Program-made: the position numbers and the translations under genes
Assembly: GCF_009846885.1 (NCBI RefSeq)
Contig: NZ_WUWM01000001.1
Coordinates: forward strand, 350,862-414,861
Length of the DNA stretch: 64,000 nt
Direction of reading: 5' to 3'
Origin: Paenibacillus puerhi
GTDB taxonomy: Bacteria; Bacillota; Bacilli; Paenibacillales; NBRC-103111
Shown: positions 7,824 through 15,488 of the stretch, in pieces
Numbering within the stretch: position 1 is the stretch's first letter
Layout: every line of letters begins with the position of its first letter
The notes under the pieces: model-generated
Told to the model about the DNA's origin: nothing
Databases searched by the model: none
What the model saw: only the letters and a program-made list of their open reading frames with translations

Positions 7824-9857
7824 ATGAGAGCACTAATCAAGCGTAAGTTTTCCCTGTGGTTGTCGCTTCTCCTCGTATTGGGCTTGGTATTTCCAGTCCT
7901 TGGAGTTGCCGATCGCAAGGTCTGGGCATCGGATGACCAGACACTGCCTGCTGTAACGATCCAAGCCGGGGGTTCGGCTACTGTAGGAGGAGATGTTTAC
8001 GGAGGGACCTGCAAGCCGATCATTGCGACTACTCAGAAGGTATGGCAGAGCATCCTGAGCCCTGTCATGACGGCGGGGAAAGTAACGTTCACGATCCCAG
8101 AGGAATACTGCAGCATTGAGCTGTCCTTTACGAGCTATGCGTTTAAGGACAATGTGAAGCCCGACCATATGGGGGCTCCCTACAACAAGCAGTATGTGCA
8201 CGACAATAAGACCGCCGTATACGGTCCGGGTACTCACACCGTCGAGATCGATATGCCTTGCGGGTACTGGCAGATTGATCTGTATTCGGGTCCTGTGATT
8301 CCCTCCGTCCCTTACGGCCATCCGGCCGCTTTATTGATTAAGGCGCTTGTCAATCATCAAGTCAACGGATGCGAGCCTGAACCGACTACGCCTACGCTCG
8401 ATCTGATCGATGTGACGGCTATGTGTGTAAACACGACGGGCCAGCTGCGGTTTGAACTGACGAATCGCAACAGTACCAGCGCTACGATCGGATACACGTT
8501 AGCCGATCAGAACGGGCAGGTGACGCTGGGAGCTAACGAAACCAAAGTGATTGAAATCGTTTCCAACAGCACGGCGGTTCTACAGCTTTCCCTTAACGGA
8601 GTCAGCAAGGATACGGTGGCTGCCAATCCGCAGAGCTGCAATCCCGGCCCTGCCACCTCCGTGCAGTTGATCGATGCGGCTGCGCTCTGCTTCAATGAGA
8701 GCGGCATCGTCCGCTTTCAGCTGACGAACCGCAATGCAGCGGCAGCCGAAGTGGCCTACTCGCTGGAGGGCGTGAGCGGGAAAATAACGCTGGCGGCCGG
8801 CGAGAGCCGCATCGTGGAGCTTGCTTCCGCAAGCAAGGAATTGTTGAAGGTCACGGTTAACGGAGTCAGCAAGGATACGGTGGCCGCAAGTACCGAGGAT
8901 TGCAATCCCGGCCCTGTCTCTACGGTAGAGCTGGTCGATGCGGCAGCGCTTTGCTTCAACGAGAGCGGTATTGCCCGCTTCCAGCTGACGAACCGCAATG
9001 CGACGGCAGCCGAAGTGGTCTATTCGCTGGGGAACGCAACCGGCGAGGTGACGCTGGCAGCCGGCCAGAGCGAAATCGTGGAGCTTGCATCCACAAGCAC
9101 GGACTTGCTGAACGTTACAGTTAACGGAGTTAGCAAGGACACGGTAGCGGCCAGTACCGGGAATTGCAATCCCGGTCCTATCTCTACGGTAGAGCTGGTC
9201 GATGCGGCGGCGCTTTGCGTCAACGAGACCGGTATCGTCCGCTTCCAGCTGACGAACCGGAACTCCACGGTGACTGAAGTCACCTACAGCCTGAATGGAT
9301 TAAACGGCCAAGTAACGCTTCCGGCTAATGGCGGGGCAGTCATTCAGCTTGCGACGGCCGCTGACGGAGAGCTGCTGAAGGTCGGTGTTGGCGGTGAAAG
9401 CAAGGATACCGTCCAGGCCAGCGCTACGCTATGCAGCAATCCGGGCGGTGGCGATGGCGGCGGAGACAACGGCGGTGGCAGTGATGACGGTGATACAACA
9501 GAGGTCGATGATGATCCGGTTCCGACAGGTCCTCCTGTGACGCCGACACCGTCGACTCCGACTCCCGGGGGGCAGACTCCAGGAACACCGGTACCTGCCG
9601 TTCCTGGTCCTGCGGTGCCTGATACCGACATCATTCTTCCGGAGGATTCGGATGTTCCCCGGGGAACCGGTCAACCTACGGCGGAGCAGCCAGCCGGAGA
9701 GCAGACTGAGGAGATAGCGGACGGCGAAATTCCGCTCGGCTATTCGAAGCTGCCGCAAACGGGCGAAAAAACGCCATGGACGTTTTACGGCTTAGGAGCT
9801 TTATTGATCGCAGCAGGACTTGTAACCGGCTTGAGGAAGCGTCGTGCCGGTCTGTAA
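7824..9857 (+). CDS. LPQTG cell-wall-anchored protein with four cysteine-paired repeats
   Basis: About 677 residues. Start chosen at 7824, where AAAAAGGAG precedes ATG and a clean signal peptide follows (basic RALIKRKFS, then a hydrophobic run to about residue 27). An N-terminal domain (about 35-185) has several Cys. Four tandem repeats of about 88 residues follow, each containing 'AALC(F/V)NE(S/T)GI.RFQLTNRN' and ending near 'VSKDTVAAS...C', so two Cys per repeat could form a disulfide. A Gly/Asp linker, a Pro/Thr-rich wall-spanning stretch, the sortase motif LPQTG (643-647), a hydrophobic segment and RKRR complete the anchor. The next gene is a sortase. Function is unknown: adhesin, stalk or surface-layer component are possible. 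Confidence 0.88.
   Translation: MRALIKRKFSLWLSLLLVLGLVFPVLGVADRKVWASDDQTLPAVTIQAGGSATVGGDVYGGTCKPIIATTQKVWQSILSPVMTAGKVTFTIPEEYCSIELSFTSYAFKDNVKPDHMGAPYNKQYVHDNKTAVYGPGTHTVEIDMPCGYWQIDLYSGPVIPSVPYGHPAALLIKALVNHQVNGCEPEPTTPTLDLIDVTAMCVNTTGQLRFELTNRNSTSATIGYTLADQNGQVTLGANETKVIEIVSNSTAVLQLSLNGVSKDTVAANPQSCNPGPATSVQLIDAAALCFNESGIVRFQLTNRNAAAAEVAYSLEGVSGKITLAAGESRIVELASASKELLKVTVNGVSKDTVAASTEDCNPGPVSTVELVDAAALCFNESGIARFQLTNRNATAAEVVYSLGNATGEVTLAAGQSEIVELASTSTDLLNVTVNGVSKDTVAASTGNCNPGPISTVELVDAAALCVNETGIVRFQLTNRNSTVTEVTYSLNGLNGQVTLPANGGAVIQLATAADGELLKVGVGGESKDTVQASATLCSNPGGGDGGGDNGGGSDDGDTTEVDDDPVPTGPPVTPTPSTPTPGGQTPGTPVPAVPGPAVPDTDIILPEDSDVPRGTGQPTAEQPAGEQTEEIADGEIPLGYSKLPQTGEKTPWTFYGLGALLIAAGLVTGLRKRRAGL
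8397..9443 (+). repeat. Four in-frame tandem repeats of 264 bp in the LPQTG protein gene
   Basis: Repeat units begin at 8397, 8661, 8925 and 9189, giving exact 264-bp spacing (88 codons); the fourth runs to about 9443. Units 2 to 4 are closely alike at the nucleotide level, which indicates recent duplication and likely copy-number variation between strains. Confidence 0.85.
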
Positions 9858-9864
9858 GGAGCAG

Positions 9865-9888
9865 AAAAGGGGACCTTGGTCCCCTTTT
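9865..9888. terminator. Intrinsic terminator, possibly bidirectional
   Basis: AAAAGGGGACC (9865-9875) and GGTCCCCTTTT (9878-9888) form an 11-bp perfect stem, with an A run on one side and a T run on the other. It lies just after the LPQTG gene and separates it, perhaps only partly, from the sortase gene. Confidence 0.8.
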
Positions 9889-9953
9889 CGCATTTGCGCG
9901 AGAAGAATAACCTTGAATAGAGGACCAGCTTACGAGTGACAGGGGGGATACAG

Positions 9954-10682
9954 ATGCGAAAATGGGCAATAGGTTTGGTTCTGGCTGGGCTGTGCACGAT
10001 CGCTTTTCCGCATATTCAGCAGGCCCGGGAAGACAAGCAGCAGCGCGAGCTGCTTGCGGAGCTGCAGGTATTTGCGGAAGCTGCAGAAGGACAGGCCAGC
10101 GAGAACTATGCAGGGGCTGAGGTGCCGCCGCAGGGCGTGCCTTTCGAGGAGGGAGCGCATCGGCCGGCGGGCGATGCAAGCGTCGAAGCTCCAGATCCGG
10201 CTTCCACCGCTCCCTCCGAGCCGGCGTCGCCGACGCCTGCGCCTAGCCCAGTTGCAAAGCCTCTAGCTGCAGCGGCCAAGCCTGCTGCAATGGGCATCCT
10301 TGAAATTCCGAAAATCGAATCCAAGCTGCCGGTGTTGGCCGGGGTGACCGATGTCAATATGAAGCTTGGCGCCGTTCACTTCAAAGGGACCGCAGTCCCT
10401 GGCCACAAGGGGAATGCGGTGATAGCCGCTCATCGCAGCCTTAGCTACGGCCGTTTGTTCAATCGGCTTGTCGAGCTGAAAAGCGGCGATACGATCATTG
10501 TCCGCACAGGAGGGGAGAAGAAGGAATTTACGGTCACGGCTACCGAAATCGTCGAACCGAGCGATGTTTCCGTTCTGAAGCAGCCCGCCTCCGGAGTATA
10601 TTTGACCTTGATCACCTGCGAGCCCATCGACACAGGGACCCATCGCTTTATCGTCCGCGCCAAGATGACAGAGGTGTCGTGA
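9954..10682 (+). CDS. Sortase (class D-like)
   Basis: A 242-residue membrane-anchored transpeptidase that cuts LPxTG-type motifs and links the protein to the cell wall. An N-terminal signal-anchor (about residues 4-20) is followed by a Pro/Ala/Ser-rich spacer (to about 112) and the sortase barrel. The catalytic triad is visible: H160 in IAAHRS, C222 in TLITCEP and R231 in GTHRFIV. TLxTC is usual for class D enzymes. Start at ATG 9954, after AGGGGGG, preferred to the upstream GTG. It sits directly downstream of an LPQTG protein, its probable substrate. The spacer is long for the class and suggests reach across the wall. Confidence 0.9.
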   Translation: MRKWAIGLVLAGLCTIAFPHIQQAREDKQQRELLAELQVFAEAAEGQASENYAGAEVPPQGVPFEEGAHRPAGDASVEAPDPASTAPSEPASPTPAPSPVAKPLAAAAKPAAMGILEIPKIESKLPVLAGVTDVNMKLGAVHFKGTAVPGHKGNAVIAAHRSLSYGRLFNRLVELKSGDTIIVRTGGEKKEFTVTATEIVEPSDVSVLKQPASGVYLTLITCEPIDTGTHRFIVRAKMTEVS

Positions 10683-10727
10683 ATGCCTAGATTCTCCCTT
10701 GTTTCGACAAGAGAAGGTAAGTTTTTA

Positions 10728-10757
10728 TTGACTGTATTGGAAATATGAGGATATAAT
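10728..10757 (+). promoter_or_regulatory. Sigma-A-type promoter for the transglutaminase-like gene
   Basis: TTGACT (10728-10733), an 18-base spacer and a consensus TATAAT (10752-10757), 47 bases before the ATG at 10805. Confidence 0.75.
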
Positions 10758-10804
10758 AAGGGCTGTCGATAACCGATAGAACGGTGTTTAAAGGAGTTCT
10801 CCGT

Positions 10805-11626
10805 ATGAGCAACATCTTGACGCTGCTCACCCTCTCCGGCTTCCTTCTTCTAGGCACGCCCGTACCTGCTCCCATGTCCCTCGCTTCCGTGTCCCATCAA
10901 GTAGGACAAGCCTTTTCCGACGACGGCGCTGTAGTTGTCCGTGTGCCGGAGCATGCCGCTCCTGCGGCGAGGAAGAGGGTTTTGATCCAGTCCGGCGCAG
11001 GCCAGCAATTTTATCCGCTCCCCGCCTCGTTCCAGTCGGGAGAATTTCCACTGAAGGATGGGGACGGCACTTATACCGTTACGTTATATGAAAATGCGCG
11101 CGGCAACGAATACAAGAAGCTCTCGAGCCAGGTTATTAAGCTGCAGCTGAAAAATCCGAATGCCGTTTATTTGCAATCCATCCAGCCCATTCATTGGACC
11201 GAACAGATGGATGCGATACGCAAGGCGAGGGAACTGGCAGAGCAGGCATCGACGCCCTCCGAGAAGATCGAGCTGATCTATGCCTATATCGCAGAGCGCT
11301 TTGCTTACGATTATGACAAAGCCCGAAGCAGCTTGACGCCGGAATATACGCCCGATATCGAAGCGACGTTTGCGGAGAATGCCGGTATTTGTTATGATGC
11401 TTCGGCTCTGTTCGCAGCGATGCTCCGGAGCGTCGATGTCCCTGCGAAGCTGGTGAAGGGATATGCCCCGGATGTACAGGGGCTGCATGCATGGAACGAA
11501 GTTTATATGGAAGGAAAAGGCTGGGCGACGATGGATATCACGACTGACGCCCCCTATGTGCAAGCCGGCCGCGAGGTGATGAAGTGGAAGGACGCCTCGT
11601 TGTACCGCCCGAGCCTTTCCTTCTAA
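10805..11626 (+). CDS. Secreted transglutaminase-like domain protein
   Basis: A 273-residue protein with an N-terminal signal sequence (hydrophobic to about residue 28) and a C-terminal transglutaminase-like (papain-fold) domain. The triad is readable: C196 in NAGICYDAS, H228 in GLHAWNEVY and D244 in ATMDITTD. Residues 40-115 look like a small beta-rich domain. Start at ATG 10805, since AAAGGAG lies 8 bases upstream; it has its own promoter. Such proteins can be peptidases, cross-linkers or amidases, so the reaction is not assigned. It follows a sortase and an LPQTG protein, which suggests a joint role in cell-envelope assembly. A strong terminator follows. Confidence 0.85.
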   Translation: MSNILTLLTLSGFLLLGTPVPAPMSLASVSHQVGQAFSDDGAVVVRVPEHAAPAARKRVLIQSGAGQQFYPLPASFQSGEFPLKDGDGTYTVTLYENARGNEYKKLSSQVIKLQLKNPNAVYLQSIQPIHWTEQMDAIRKARELAEQASTPSEKIELIYAYIAERFAYDYDKARSSLTPEYTPDIEATFAENAGICYDASALFAAMLRSVDVPAKLVKGYAPDVQGLHAWNEVYMEGKGWATMDITTDAPYVQAGREVMKWKDASLYRPSLSF

Positions 11627-11645
11627 ATCGAATAGAGTCCTGGTG

Positions 11646-11686
11646 TCGTCCTCACATGAGCGTGCTCATGTGCAGGGCGATTTTTT
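11646..11686 (+). terminator. Intrinsic terminator after the transglutaminase-like gene
   Basis: Arms containing CACATGAG and CTCATGTG pair around CGTG, with further pairing outward, and are followed by TTTTTT (11681-11686). Confidence 0.85.
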
Positions 11687-11922
11687 GTATGCCGCCGGAA
11701 GTCCCGGGCAAGCCTCACACGATACCCCTTAGCTAACCGATACGCCAAGCCATCAACGATTCCTCCAGATCGTCCAATCCGCGGATAGGCCGGTCTGTTT
11801 GTCCAGGAGCGACCTGTTTATGCCGGACTTGCTTGTAGAATCACCGTATTATCAACCTTGCACGCGAATCGTCCAGACCGGGCGGGTTCGCGTATTTGCG
11901 CATGCTCTGGAGGATTGAACGA
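11687..11922. other. Intergenic region upstream of the sugar-transport operon
   Basis: No gene is supported. The one structure seen is ACGCGAA (11862-11868) pairing with TTCGCGT (11887-11893), a 7-bp inverted repeat with an 18-base loop just upstream of the likely promoter. It could be an operator or a leader hairpin. Confidence 0.3.
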
Positions 11923-11952
11923 TTGAACAAGCCGGGCGTCAGCGGGTAAGAT
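11923..11952 (+). promoter_or_regulatory. Candidate sigma-A promoter for the lplB-like operon
   Basis: TTGAAC (11923-11928), 18-base spacer, TAAGAT (11947-11952), about 33 bases before the GTG at 11985. Reasonable but not strong consensus. Confidence 0.45.
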
Positions 11953-11984
11953 GACGATACATAAAGCGAAGGAGGTTCGAGGCG

Positions 11985-12950
11985 GTGGCAAACTTATATA
12001 CCCCATCGACGCCCGGCTCCACGGAAGCGCAGGCGGTCAGGATGAAGGCGGAGAATCGATATCTTGCCAACATCCGCAAGCACTGGATGCTGTACGTGAT
12101 GATTGTTCCGGGCCTGCTGTTCTATCTGATTTTTAAATATGTGCCGCTGGCCGGCAGCTTGATTGCTTTTCAGAACTATCAGATCTTTAAGGGGATGACA
12201 GGCAGCCCCTGGGTAGGACTGGACAATTTCAAATTTATTTTTTCGTATCAGGATTTTTATCTGGTGCTGAGAAACACGGCGACGATCGCCTTCTATCAGC
12301 TCTTGTTCGGGTTCCCGGCGCCGATCATCCTCGCGCTTCTCTTCAATGAAGTGAGGCTGCTTCTGGCCAAGCGGGTCGTCCAAAGCTTGTTTTACCTCCC
12401 GCACTTTCTGTCGTGGGTCGTCGTGGGAGGGATTGTGTTCGAGCTGCTGTCGAGCCAAGGCGTAGCCAATATGGTCCGCGGCTGGATGGGGCTTGAGCCG
12501 ATCCTGTTTATGCAGGAGCAGCGGTACTTCCGCACGATCGTCGTACTGTCCGGCATCTGGAAAGAGGTCGGCTGGGGAACGATCATTTATCTGGCAGCAA
12601 TCGCCGGGATTAATCCGAATCTATACGAAGCGGCTGTGATGGATGGCGCCAACAGGTGGAAGCAGACGATTCATATCACCCTGCCGACGATGCTGCCTAC
12701 GATCCTGGTACTCTTCCTCTTGAATATCGGCAATTTCCTGGAGCTCGGCTTCGATCAGATGTATAACCTGCTGACTCCGATGACGTATTCCGTTGGCGAT
12801 ATCATCGAAACCTATGTATACCGGGCCGGGGTCCTGCAGGGGCAGTACAGCGTGACGACCGCTATCGGGCTGTTCCAGTCGGTAATCGGTTTCACACTGC
12901 TCTGGATATTCAACCGGTTAGCCAGAAAAACAGAACAGGGGCTGTGGTAG
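11985..12950 (+). CDS. ABC sugar importer permease, LplB type
   Basis: A 321-residue inner-membrane subunit of a CUT1-type carbohydrate importer, in the LplB/YteP group used for aldouronate or rhamnogalacturonan oligosaccharides. Six hydrophobic segments are apparent, starting near residue 35. The cytoplasmic EAA loop, which docks the ATPase, is seen at NPNLYEAAVMDGANRWKQTIHITLP. It starts with GTG after AAGGAGG. Its stop is immediately followed by the ATG of the second permease. No ATPase gene lies in the operon, as is usual for this group, which shares an MsmX-like ATPase encoded elsewhere. Substrate is inferred from the GH105, PL22 and GH95 neighbours. Confidence 0.92.
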   Translation: MANLYTPSTPGSTEAQAVRMKAENRYLANIRKHWMLYVMIVPGLLFYLIFKYVPLAGSLIAFQNYQIFKGMTGSPWVGLDNFKFIFSYQDFYLVLRNTATIAFYQLLFGFPAPIILALLFNEVRLLLAKRVVQSLFYLPHFLSWVVVGGIVFELLSSQGVANMVRGWMGLEPILFMQEQRYFRTIVVLSGIWKEVGWGTIIYLAAIAGINPNLYEAAVMDGANRWKQTIHITLPTMLPTILVLFLLNIGNFLELGFDQMYNLLTPMTYSVGDIIETYVYRAGVLQGQYSVTTAIGLFQSVIGFTLLWIFNRLARKTEQGLW

Positions 12951-13820
12951 ATGAAGCTGACCAAAGGAGATAAACTATTCCAAGCCGTGAACTATGTATT
13001 TCTGGCGGCCGCGGCAGCCACCATGCTGATTCCGCTCGTGCATCTGTTGGCCGTGTCGTTCAGCTCGCCCATCGCGGCTGATTCCAAGCAGGTGTTTCTC
13101 CTTCCCGTGGAGTTCACCACAGCCTCATGGGTCCATGTGCTGAAGAATAAGGGGCTCTGGACTTCGTTCGGCATCACGGTCTATATTACGGTGGCAGGCA
13201 CGCTTATGAGCATGCTGTTCTCGGTGCTCACGGCCTACCCGCTGTCCCGCAAGGAGTTTATCATACGCAAGCCGATCATGTTCGGGATTATCATCACGAT
13301 GATCTTCAACGCGCCGATGATTCCTTTCTTCCTGACGGTCCGCGAGCTGGGGCTGATGAATTCGCTGTGGGCGCTGATCATACCGGGGTTGATCGGTACG
13401 TTTAATATGATCATCATCCGAACCTTCTTTATGGGCATTCCGCCGGAGCTGGACGACTCGGCTCGTATCGACGGCTGCAGCGACGCGGGGATTCTGTTCC
13501 GCATCTATTTACCCTTATCGAAGCCGGTGCTGGCTACCGTCAGCTTATTCTATGCCGTCGGCTATTGGAATACGTTCCAGCGGGCCGTGCTGTTTATCCG
13601 CGATCCGTCCAAGTGGCCGCTGCAAATGAAGCTGCGCGGGTATCTGCAATCGCCGGAAGAGCTGGCCGCCGTTAATCTGGTGCTGGGCGACTACGATTTT
13701 AATACGACTACGTTGAAAGCGGCGACCATTCTGTTTGCCACCATTCCGATCATTTTGGTATATCCGTATTTGCAGAAATACTTTGTCAAAGGCTCGATGC
13801 TGGGATCGCTTAAGGAATAA
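12951..13820 (+). CDS. ABC sugar importer permease, LplC type
   Basis: A 289-residue partner permease (LplC/YtcP group). Hydrophobic segments begin at about residue 13, and the EAA-type loop reads PPELDDSARIDGCSDAGILFRIYLP. The C-terminus ends in the KYFVKGSMLGSLKE motif common to this group. Its ATG follows the preceding stop with no gap (TAGATG), so the two permeases are made in equal amounts. It pairs with the upstream permease and the lipoprotein at 13921. Confidence 0.92.
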   Translation: MKLTKGDKLFQAVNYVFLAAAAATMLIPLVHLLAVSFSSPIAADSKQVFLLPVEFTTASWVHVLKNKGLWTSFGITVYITVAGTLMSMLFSVLTAYPLSRKEFIIRKPIMFGIIITMIFNAPMIPFFLTVRELGLMNSLWALIIPGLIGTFNMIIIRTFFMGIPPELDDSARIDGCSDAGILFRIYLPLSKPVLATVSLFYAVGYWNTFQRAVLFIRDPSKWPLQMKLRGYLQSPEELAAVNLVLGDYDFNTTTLKAATILFATIPIILVYPYLQKYFVKGSMLGSLKE

Positions 13821-13920
13821 GTTCGGCGGTCACTCAGCTGCTAGGCCGACAGGCGGGTAGATATGAAACCGGTCCGCCGGTTTGATATATAGCATGCATA
13901 TAAAAAGGGAGGATTTACGC

Positions 13921-15465
13921 ATGACGAAACGATTATTCGGTAAACCGGCCGCGCTATCCGCGCTGGCATCGCTCCTCGCGGTAACCACGCTCGCAGGCTG
14001 TGCTTCGACAGGAGAAGCTCCGTCAGCTTCAGGCAATGGCGGAGAAGACGGCAAGGCCGTGCCGGTCAAGGTGTTCAAAAGCCATATGGGCGTCGGCACG
14101 ATACCTGACAGCAACAATGCGCATGTGAAGTATGTCGCGGAGAAGACGGGCGTAGAATACAAGCTCATCACGACGCCGCCGGGATCGGAGCCCACAGAGT
14201 TTCTTAATCTGATGATCGCTTCGAATGACCTGCCTGATATCCTCCGCCCGATCGGGGGGATCGAGCAGACGCTGATCAAGCAGGGAGGAGCGCTTCCGCT
14301 TGATGATCTGCTGCCGAAGCATGCGCCGAATGTGTGGAAGAACATTCCGCAGGAAGCCTGGGACATCGTCCGTTCGGCCTCTCCGGACGGTCATATCTAC
14401 TATATCCCGAAGGTGTTCCTCGTCCCGGAGCGGGCGCCTATGATCCGCAAGGATTGGCTTGACAAGGTCGGGCTGCCGATGCCGAAGACGGCGGAGGAGT
14501 ACAAGGAAGTGCTGAAAGCGTTCCGCGACAAGGATCCGAACGGCAACGGAGCCAAGGATGAGCTGCCGACTTCGGGCCGCGAGTTCGGGAAATGGATGGA
14601 CCATCTGTTCGGCATGTACGGCATAGCGATGTGGGAAGGCAGTCCGGAGTGGGATATTTACGAGGGCCAGATTCAATACGCCGGCGTCACGAAGAACATG
14701 AAGGCGGCCATCGCCTTTATCCGTGAGCTGTATGTCGAGAAGCTGCTGGACAATGAGACTTTCCTCAACAAGGGCGATGTTTGGCAGGCCAAAATCAACA
14801 ATAACCTGGTCGGCAGCTGGTACCATCTTCCCGCCAACGTCCGCGACCGCTACAATGCGATGCTGAAGGGCGCTCCGGACGCTTATATCGTCGGTATGCC
14901 GGTTCCTAAGGTGGACGGCTTCGAGGGCTTCGTTACGCAAAAAAGCATGGGCGAGCCTGAGTGGATTATTCCGGCCGCTGCCAAAAACAAAGCGGAGGCC
15001 TCGCTGAAGCTGCTCGACTTCTTCTATGATCAAAACCATGATGAATTCGTCCGCTTCGGTATCGAAGGGCTGCAGCATCAGCTCGTCGACGGCAAGAAGG
15101 TCCTGCTTCCGCCGGAGGACAGCAAGCCGCTCGCGCTCGGCATGCGCAATCTGACGACCAAGAACGACATGGATATCCGCATCAAGGAAACGATCCCGGA
15201 AAATATGCAGAAGATGGTTCAGGATATATTCGCGGTCAGCACCGCCGATGCGCGCCGGATTGCCGGAGACGGGCTGCCGAACACGGTATATGAAGGATAT
15301 CCCGATATCCAGTCGCATAAGCTGTTCCAGGAATATTTGACAAAGATCGTCATCGGCGACTGGCCGATCGAGAAGTTCGACGAGTTCGTAGACCGCTGGA
15401 ATAAAGCCGGCGGCGAAGCTGTCACGAAGCGTGTTCAAGAATGGTACGGTAAGGTCAAGAAGTAA
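13921..15465 (+). CDS. Sugar-binding lipoprotein, LplA type
   Basis: A 514-residue extracytoplasmic solute-binding protein. The lipobox LAGC puts the lipidated cysteine at C27, followed by a Ser/Gly-rich linker. Length and the 'DPNGNGAKDELPT' calcium-loop-like stretch near residue 215 are typical of LplA/YtcQ family proteins. Start at 13921, where GGGAGG lies 9 bases upstream, rather than at an upstream in-frame ATG. It delivers an oligosaccharide, most likely from rhamnogalacturonan or pectin given its neighbours, to the permease pair upstream. Gene order permease-permease-binding protein is usual for this group. Confidence 0.92.
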   Translation: MTKRLFGKPAALSALASLLAVTTLAGCASTGEAPSASGNGGEDGKAVPVKVFKSHMGVGTIPDSNNAHVKYVAEKTGVEYKLITTPPGSEPTEFLNLMIASNDLPDILRPIGGIEQTLIKQGGALPLDDLLPKHAPNVWKNIPQEAWDIVRSASPDGHIYYIPKVFLVPERAPMIRKDWLDKVGLPMPKTAEEYKEVLKAFRDKDPNGNGAKDELPTSGREFGKWMDHLFGMYGIAMWEGSPEWDIYEGQIQYAGVTKNMKAAIAFIRELYVEKLLDNETFLNKGDVWQAKINNNLVGSWYHLPANVRDRYNAMLKGAPDAYIVGMPVPKVDGFEGFVTQKSMGEPEWIIPAAAKNKAEASLKLLDFFYDQNHDEFVRFGIEGLQHQLVDGKKVLLPPEDSKPLALGMRNLTTKNDMDIRIKETIPENMQKMVQDIFAVSTADARRIAGDGLPNTVYEGYPDIQSHKLFQEYLTKIVIGDWPIEKFDEFVDRWNKAGGEAVTKRVQEWYGKVKK

Positions 15466-15488
15466 AAGAGCGGAAGGGATGGTTTCTC

